A model generated the notes under the pieces. That model saw nothing but the letters and a program-made list of their open reading frames with translations, did no database searches and was not told the origin of the DNA. From contig NZ_JAWPMM010000001.1 of assembly GCF_033344935.1 (NCBI RefSeq), forward strand, positions 4,553,501 through 4,617,500: a stretch of 64,000 nt of DNA. Direction: 5' to 3'. Positions within the stretch are counted from its first letter, which is position 1. Each line of letters starts with the position of its first letter. The stretch is from Reichenbachiella sp. GTDB taxonomy: Bacteria > Bacteroidota > Bacteroidia > Cytophagales > Cyclobacteriaceae. The translations under genes were made by a program, and so were the position numbers. Positions 59,042-64,000 of this stretch are shown here, piece after piece.

Positions 59042-59442
59042 GTACTAAGTACAATGAATTTATTATTTTAATGAAGTAATTAAGCCAAACAACATGCGAT
59101 GAATTTCATCAATATTTGAAGCCAATTCTTCTTGTTTTTCAATCTCTATATATCCTACTCTCTGTGATATTTGAATTTGTGTATTCAATTCAAATAAAGA
59201 GCCTGCTGCAATTGATAAAAATTGAGCAAACTCCTTTTTAGAGTTTCTACCACTTCCTTCAGCGATATTGGATGGAATTGATACTGCACAACGTCTAATT
59301 TGACTTATTAAACCAAATTTTTCATCATCAGGGAAATTCTTCACTAAAGCATAGACCTCCTCAACTAGATCCATGGACTTTTTCCAAACTTGCAAATCCT
59401 GATATCGGTTCATCTTAGTACTCTAGACTTTGTACTTAGTAC
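59042..59442. mobile_element. Cassette carrying a four-helix-bundle gene, flanked by inverted repeats
   Basis: GTACTAAGTACAA (59042-59054) and its exact reverse complement TTGTACTTAGTAC (59430-59442) flank the four-helix-bundle gene. Further partial copies of GAGTAC-type text occur outside on each side. The same kind of protein is known as an intervening-sequence element in 23S rRNA genes, and it is also seen between genes with such repeats. It sits between sucB and lpd, in the same orientation. Confidence 0.65.
59063..59413 (-). CDS. Four-helix-bundle protein (23S IVS/S23-type)
   Basis: The protein has 116 residues and four amphipathic helices. The family's conserved parts are visible: YQDLQVWKKSMDLVEEVYAL, FGLISQIRRCAVSIPSNIAEGSGR and KKEFAQFLSIAAGSLFELNTQI. 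These proteins were first named from sequences inserted in rRNA genes. They form pentamers and have no known enzymatic activity. The inverted repeats around it suggest mobility. It now occupies the space between two genes of a metabolic operon. Confidence 0.9.
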   Translation of the reverse strand: MNRYQDLQVWKKSMDLVEEVYALVKNFPDDEKFGLISQIRRCAVSIPSNIAEGSGRNSKKEFAQFLSIAAGSLFELNTQIQISQRVGYIEIEKQEELASNIDEIHRMLFGLITSLK

Positions 59443-59446
59443 ACAA

Positions 59447-60976
59447 TTAGATTCCCAACATCAATCTCGCTGGATCTTCCAACAATTCTTTAATTCTCAC
59501 TAAGAAGCTTACAGACTCGCGTCCGTCAATGATTCTGTGATCGTAAGAAAGTGCCAAGTACATGATCGGTCTGATTTCCACCTGACCATTGATCGCTACA
59601 GGTCTTTCTACGATGTTGTGCATACCCAAAATCGCTGACTGCGGTGCATTAATGATCGGAGTAGAAAGCATTGATCCGAAGATACCACCATTAGTTACAG
59701 TGAAGGTACCGCCTTGCATCTCGTCAATGCTCAACTTGTTGTCTCTAGCCTTCTTAGCCAATCTTACTACTTCACTTTCTACTTGATTAAACGAAAGTGA
59801 TTCTGCATTTCTAATCACTGGCACAACCAAACCTTTCGGTGCAGATACGGCAATCGACACATCACAGAAGTCGTTATACACGATTTCGTTGCCGTCGATT
59901 TGCGCATTGACTGCTGGCCATTCCTGAAGTGCCTGACAAGCCGCTTTGATGAAAAAGGACATAAATCCTAATCCCACCTCATACTTGTCTTTGAAGGCAT
60001 CCTTGTACTTTTTACGAAGGTCCATTACTGGCTTCATATCCACTTCATTGAATGTGGTGAGCATAGCCGTTTCGTTCTTTACAGAAACCAAACGCTTCGC
60101 TACCGTTTTTCTCAATGGAGTTAATTTTTTTCTGGTTTGCTCTCTTCCTCCACCAAATGCTGGCACGGCTGGAGCTGCTTCTTTTGCTGGTGCCGCTGCG
60201 GCTTTAGGTGCAGATTTTTGAGCTGCTTGTGCATCTTCCTTAGTGATTCTACCACCAACTCCCGATCCAGTCAATTCGCCTGCAGCAATTCCTTTTTCAG
60301 CCAAAATCTTTGAAGCCGCTGGAGAAGGATGTCCTGCCGCATAGCCAGATCCACCTGAAGCTGGCTCCGTGGCTGCTGCAGGTGCCGCTGACGCTGCTGC
60401 AGGAGCAGGTGCCCCGTCCATCACCTCGATTTTACAAATCAAAGCGCCAATTTCAATGGTGTCGCCTTCTTGCGCAACAATCTTCAACACACCACGTGCT
60501 TCTGCGGCCAATTCGAAAGTAGCTTTGTCTGATTCGATCTCCGCGATCGGCTCGTCCAATTCTACCACATCACCATCTTGTTTCATCCAAGTACCAATAG
60601 TCACTTCGGTGATCGATTCACCCACAGTTGGCACTTTCATTTCCAAAGTTTCACCAGTTTTCCCTCCAGAAGATGGAGTTGAGACTGCGGCTGGTGCAGA
60701 CTCGGTCTTAGCCACAGGTGCTGCAGACGATGCGCCAGCAGATGCTGTTTCGTCGATAGTACAAACCACCGTTCCGATTTCAATCGTTTCGCCTTCTTCT
60801 ACTTTGATGGTAAGAATGCCAGCTGCTTCTGCGTTTAGTTCGAAGGTGGCTTTGTCTGATTCCAGTTCACAGATGACTTCGTCCATTTCGACATAGTCAC
60901 CACTCTGCTTGGTCCATTGCGAAACCGTCACTTCGGTTATCGATTCACCAACGGTTGGTATTTTAACTTCAATCAT
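59447..60976 (-). CDS. sucB: Dihydrolipoyllysine succinyltransferase (E2 of 2-oxoglutarate dehydrogenase), two lipoyl domains
   Basis: The protein has 509 residues. It has two lipoyl domains at about 1-75 and 113-190, each with the lipoylated Lys in ESDKATFEL. Ala/Pro-rich linkers ([15 protein letters not shown]) separate them from the E3-binding domain ([21 protein letters not shown]) and the catalytic domain with [12 protein letters not shown]. Classical OdhB enzymes such as E. coli SucB have a single lipoyl domain. It sits between sucA and lpd, separated from lpd by the four-helix cassette. Confidence 0.93.
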   Translation of the reverse strand: MIEVKIPTVGESITEVTVSQWTKQSGDYVEMDEVICELESDKATFELNAEAAGILTIKVEEGETIEIGTVVCTIDETASAGASSAAPVAKTESAPAAVSTPSSGGKTGETLEMKVPTVGESITEVTIGTWMKQDGDVVELDEPIAEIESDKATFELAAEARGVLKIVAQEGDTIEIGALICKIEVMDGAPAPAAASAAPAAATEPASGGSGYAAGHPSPAASKILAEKGIAAGELTGSGVGGRITKEDAQAAQKSAPKAAAAPAKEAAPAVPAFGGGREQTRKKLTPLRKTVAKRLVSVKNETAMLTTFNEVDMKPVMDLRKKYKDAFKDKYEVGLGFMSFFIKAACQALQEWPAVNAQIDGNEIVYNDFCDVSIAVSAPKGLVVPVIRNAESLSFNQVESEVVRLAKKARDNKLSIDEMQGGTFTVTNGGIFGSMLSTPIINAPQSAILGMHNIVERPVAINGQVEIRPIMYLALSYDHRIIDGRESVSFLVRIKELLEDPARLMLGI

Positions 60977-61014
60977 TTCTTTATTGTTAAATTTTTTAAG
61001 TCTCGTTTGAATTA

Positions 61015-63732
61015 TTAGGAGAAAGCCTGCTCAACTAAAGCCTCTTGCTCTTGCTTGTGTACTTTGGCGTATCCCGTAGCTGGAGATGCGGCCGCTTTAC
61101 GTGAAATCACATCTTTGGTCACTTCTCTGAATACTCTCAATATGAACGACCAAGCACCCATGTTTTCTGGCTCTTCTTGTACCCAGTATACCATGTTTAC
61201 CTTGTACTTTTTCAACTCAGCCATTACTTGCTTCTTAGGGAATGGGTGTAATTGCTCCACTCTGATGATCGCTACATCTTTACGCTTATCCGCTTGTTGC
61301 TTTTCGAGCAAATCGAAATAAACCTTTCCATTACATAGCAACACCTTCTTCACCTTCTTAGGATCCGCATAGTCGTCGCCAATCACCTCTCTGAATTTCC
61401 CTTTGGTAAACTCATCCATTTTAGACATTACTAATGGATGTCTAAACAGAGACTTTGGTGACATCAAAATACATGGCATTCTGAATGGCATGGCCAATTG
61501 TCTTCTGATCATGTGGAAGTAGTTGGCTGGCGTGGTGAGGTTACAGATATACATATTGTTACCTGATGCCAACTGTAAATATCTTTCAGGTCTGGCATTC
61601 GAATGCTCTGGCCCTTGTCCTTCGTAGCCGTGCGGCAATAGCATCACCAAACCATTCATCCTTCTCCACTTGGTGTAAGAACATGAGATGAACTGGTCCA
61701 CCATCACCTGGGCACCATTTGCGAAATCGCCAAATTGCGCTTCCCATATGACTACGGCATTCGGATCTGCCATGGCATAACCAAATTCAAATCCTAAACA
61801 ACCAAACTCGGAAAGTAGAGAGTTGTAAATTTTGAAGTCTTTTTCACATCCGTCTATGTGATCCAAGAAGCTATAAGGCTCGTTGGTGTTCATATCACGA
61901 ACTACGGCATGACGGTGAGAGAATGTACCTCTCTTAGTATCCTGACCAGAAATCCTTACGGTATTATTATCTAACAATAAAGACCCATAAGCCAACATCT
62001 CTGCAGAAGCCCAGTTGAGTTCTTTCTTGTCGAAGAACATCTCCTTGCGCTGCTTCAGCACTTTGTCGATTTGCTTCAATGCCTTGAAACCTTTCGGCAC
62101 TTTAGACATTGCTTCGCCTACTTTCTTCACTGCATCCAATGAAATCGAAGTATCAGGCGACTGATCAAAATCTTCTGGCTTTGAAAGTCTCATTTCTGAG
62201 AATTCCTTTTCGCTTTGTTGCAATGTGTACGGCAACTTATCCTGCTTCACCTGATTCAAACGATCCTGAAGCATAGCTTTAAATTCTTTGTCCATAGACT
62301 TCGCCAATCCCGCGTCTATGTCTCCTCTATCGATCAGCGACTTATTATAAACTTCCCTTGGGTTCGCATGCTTCGAAATCAGATTGTATAAAGAAGGCTG
62401 AGTGAATTTCGGCTCATCTGATTCGTTGTGTCCATGACGTCTATAACATACCATGTCCACAAATATGTCTCTCTTGAATTTCTGACGATATTCAACAGCC
62501 ATTTTCATGCAGAATACTACAGCTTCAGGATTATCACCATTTACGTGTAGCACTGGCGCATCTACAGTTTTAGCCAAATCTGTACAGTAGATACTAGATC
62601 TTGCTTCATCAAAGTCCGTTGTAAACCCTACCTGATTGTTGATAACAAAGTGGATCGTGCCACCCGTGGTATAGGCATCCAACTTCGACATTTGCACGAG
62701 TTCATAACCGATGCCCTGCCCAGCTATCGCAGCATCGCCGTGAATCAAAATCGGCATGATCTTAGAATTGTCGTTGCCGTACAAGCTGTCAATTTTCGCT
62801 CGAGCGAAACCTTCTACTACTGGATTTACTGCCTCCAGGTGAGAAGGGTTCGGTGCTAATTTTAGATCAACAGTATGTCCTTCTGGCGTTACGACCTGAG
62901 ATGAAAAGCCCATGTGATATTTCACATCACCGTCTCCCATCGTTTGGTCTGGCACGTAGCCGCCTTCAAATTCGTTGAATACTTGCTCATAGGTTTTACC
63001 CATGATATTTACAAGCACATTGAGCCGGCCTCTGTGTGCCATACCCATGACCACTTCCTGAACACCTAGTTCAGCGCCTTTGTTAATCGCTGCGTCTAAG
63101 GCTGGAATAGTGGTTTCTCCTCCTTCGAGGGAAAATCGCTTTTGTCCTAAATACTTAGTATGAAGGAAGTTTTCAAAAACAACAGCTTCATTCAGCTTGG
63201 AGAGAATTTGTTTTTTCTCATCGAGTGGTGGGTTAAAGTTGAGGGCTTCTCTCTCCACTTTTTCTTTGAACCATTCAAGGATATGCGGCTTTCGAATATA
63301 CATGTATTCAAAGCCCACAGTACCCTCATATATATCTTTTAAAGAATCAACAATCTTCTTCAATGAAGCCTTTCCAATACCTATAATGCTACCGCACTCA
63401 AATTCAGTATCTAAATCCTCCTTAGTCAACCCGAAGTCTTCGATTTCAAGAAGAGCTCTTCTGTCCTTCCTTTGTCGGACAGGGTTCGTATTAGATTTTA
63501 AATGACCACGCGAGCGGTAAGCATGAATAAGGTCGCGAACAGCTAGTTCCTTACTTGAAACTCCACTGGCTGTATCACCACCCTCTTCGCCATACTTTTG
63601 TAGAGAGAACTCAAAGCCCTCAAAAAATCGTTGCCAAGAAACATCTACAGAATCCGGGTCGGCTTTGTAAGATTGGTACATATCGTCAATCACTCCACTA
63701 TGTGCATTGGCGATATAAGAATATTTATCCAT
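61015..63732 (-). CDS. sucA: 2-oxoglutarate dehydrogenase E1 component
   Basis: The protein has 905 residues from ATG 63732 ([13 protein letters not shown]). The open frame to 63780 adds 16 residues that lie over the promoter. Motifs include [18 protein letters not shown], thiamine diphosphate binding in the [19 protein letters not shown] region, [23 protein letters not shown] and [13 protein letters not shown]. It decarboxylates 2-oxoglutarate in the citric acid cycle and feeds succinyl groups to SucB. It is the first gene of the sucA-sucB-(cassette)-lpd set. Confidence 0.95.
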   Translation of the reverse strand: MDKYSYIANAHSGVIDDMYQSYKADPDSVDVSWQRFFEGFEFSLQKYGEEGGDTASGVSSKELAVRDLIHAYRSRGHLKSNTNPVRQRKDRRALLEIEDFGLTKEDLDTEFECGSIIGIGKASLKKIVDSLKDIYEGTVGFEYMYIRKPHILEWFKEKVEREALNFNPPLDEKKQILSKLNEAVVFENFLHTKYLGQKRFSLEGGETTIPALDAAINKGAELGVQEVVMGMAHRGRLNVLVNIMGKTYEQVFNEFEGGYVPDQTMGDGDVKYHMGFSSQVVTPEGHTVDLKLAPNPSHLEAVNPVVEGFARAKIDSLYGNDNSKIMPILIHGDAAIAGQGIGYELVQMSKLDAYTTGGTIHFVINNQVGFTTDFDEARSSIYCTDLAKTVDAPVLHVNGDNPEAVVFCMKMAVEYRQKFKRDIFVDMVCYRRHGHNESDEPKFTQPSLYNLISKHANPREVYNKSLIDRGDIDAGLAKSMDKEFKAMLQDRLNQVKQDKLPYTLQQSEKEFSEMRLSKPEDFDQSPDTSISLDAVKKVGEAMSKVPKGFKALKQIDKVLKQRKEMFFDKKELNWASAEMLAYGSLLLDNNTVRISGQDTKRGTFSHRHAVVRDMNTNEPYSFLDHIDGCEKDFKIYNSLLSEFGCLGFEFGYAMADPNAVVIWEAQFGDFANGAQVMVDQFISCSYTKWRRMNGLVMLLPHGYEGQGPEHSNARPERYLQLASGNNMYICNLTTPANYFHMIRRQLAMPFRMPCILMSPKSLFRHPLVMSKMDEFTKGKFREVIGDDYADPKKVKKVLLCNGKVYFDLLEKQQADKRKDVAIIRVEQLHPFPKKQVMAELKKYKVNMVYWVQEEPENMGAWSFILRVFREVTKDVISRKAAASPATGYAKVHKQEQEALVEQAFS

Positions 63733-63755
63733 TGTTAATTTTATCTTTGCTGGCA

Positions 63756-63812
63756 CAAATATAACAGGCTTGTTTAACAATTGAAAACCGTATAATCGTG
63801 TATCCGATTATA
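63756..63812 (-). promoter_or_regulatory. sucA promoter with upstream palindrome
   Basis: On the minus strand TATATTTG (63756-63763) matches TAnnTTTG exactly and gives a leader of about 16 nt to the ATG at 63732, which supports that start. The 8-6-8 palindrome TATAATCG..CGATTATA (63791-63812) sits about 28 bp further upstream and may bind a regulator. No convincing -33 TTG was found. Confidence 0.45.
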
Positions 63813-63896
63813 TTTGATTTATGAACATAACAAGCCTTTTTCATTTTCAACTCGCTCATTATTTGGCTCACATTTATTTAATAAATAAAAAAGCGC

Positions 63897-63904
63897 TACA
63901 TTTG
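63897..63904 (+). promoter_or_regulatory. -7 promoter element of rpsP
   Basis: TACATTTG matches the Bacteroidota -7 consensus exactly, 56 bp before the rpsP ATG. The -33 region reads TTT/TTA instead of TTG at the usual spacing. Confidence 0.55.
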
Positions 63905-63960
63905 CGGACTTTTTAATACAAGTGGACGTGATCCACAACATTTAAACTATACCATATAAA

Positions 63961-64000
63961 ATGGCAGTAAAAATTAGACTAGCCCGAAGAGGGCGAAAAA
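63961..64000 (+). CDS. rpsP: 30S ribosomal protein S16 (N-terminus only)
   Basis: The first 13 codons, MAVKIRLARRGRK, are the highly conserved start of ribosomal protein S16. The rest lies beyond the window. rpsP is usually first in an operon with rimM and other translation genes. Confidence 0.9.
   Translation, partial: MAVKIRLARRGRK

Noticed and set aside
63733-63780. Longer frame of sucA
   Set aside because: It would cover an exact TATATTTG promoter element, and the family N-terminus begins at [13 protein letters not shown].

Overview
The window looks like a chromosomal segment of a marine-type Bacteroidota, most likely order Cytophagales (a Reichenbachiella-like genome is my guess, not a proof). 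The reasons are the protein families present: a MurF-alanine racemase fusion, a HmuY-type heme lipoprotein, a BT_3928-type DoxX protein, DUF4293, DUF6249 and DUF6607 proteins, ABC permeases with a prefix domain under PadR control, and TPR-CHAT proteins with signal peptides. Several promoters fit the Bacteroidota pattern TTG-N19-21-TAnnTTTG, and Shine-Dalgarno sequences are sparse. Base composition is moderately AT-rich and fairly even.

Layout. 1-1.55 kb: PadR regulator and the start of an ABC permease that runs off the left edge. 1.66-5.9 kb: an exported TPR-CHAT protein, then a CheY-like receiver with a small membrane protein. 6.0-11.9 kb: an orphan LuxR-type regulator followed by a four-gene heme-uptake operon (TonB receptor, HmuY-like lipoprotein, DoxX-like protein, DUF6607). 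Both promoters carry the same palindrome, TTTAGAATNATTCTAAA, placed at the probable transcription start. 12.3-17.5 kb: tetR-ABC-hlyD-tolC, a type I-like export operon whose ATPase domain has lost most canonical motifs. 17.7-19.6 kb: a small lipoprotein with an unbroken G-x-x-x repeat and an M61-like peptidase. 19.6-22.1 kb: nadA-nadB. 22.4-31.8 kb: AI-2E-family transporter, an outer-membrane barrel paired with a second exported TPR-CHAT protein, glpX, a class V aminotransferase, a MITE-like element, a crotonase, CorA and DUF2062. 32.3-33.6 kb: an intact IS3-family element with AGA target duplications. 33.6-33.9 kb: tRNA-Leu(UAA) and tRNA-Gly(GCC). 34-37 kb: ECF sigma factor with a probable partner, small membrane proteins, a thioesterase and a 44-bp perfect palindrome. 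37.2-47.9 kb: murF-alr, SNF2 helicase, transglutaminase-like protein, aldehyde dehydrogenase, beta-CASP nuclease, GNAT and a MORN-like protein. 48-51.6 kb: htpG and an IS4-family element. 51.7-56.2 kb: DUF4293, cdaA-folP, DUF1599 and two DoxX-type proteins. 56.3-57.5 kb: an AztD-like zinc lipoprotein under two overlapping palindromes. 57.6-63.7 kb: a sucA-sucB-lpd cluster for 2-oxoglutarate dehydrogenase, interrupted by a four-helix-bundle cassette. The right edge holds the first 13 codons of rpsP.

Most of the window is housekeeping sequence. The parts that most deserve follow-up are the heme locus with its co-regulated orphan LuxR protein, the exporter with the degenerate ATPase, the G-x-x-x lipoprotein, the exported CHAT/barrel pair, the AztD-like gene with promoter-embedded palindromes, and several compact mobile or repeat elements. 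I see no CRISPR array, prophage, rRNA operon or obvious defence island.
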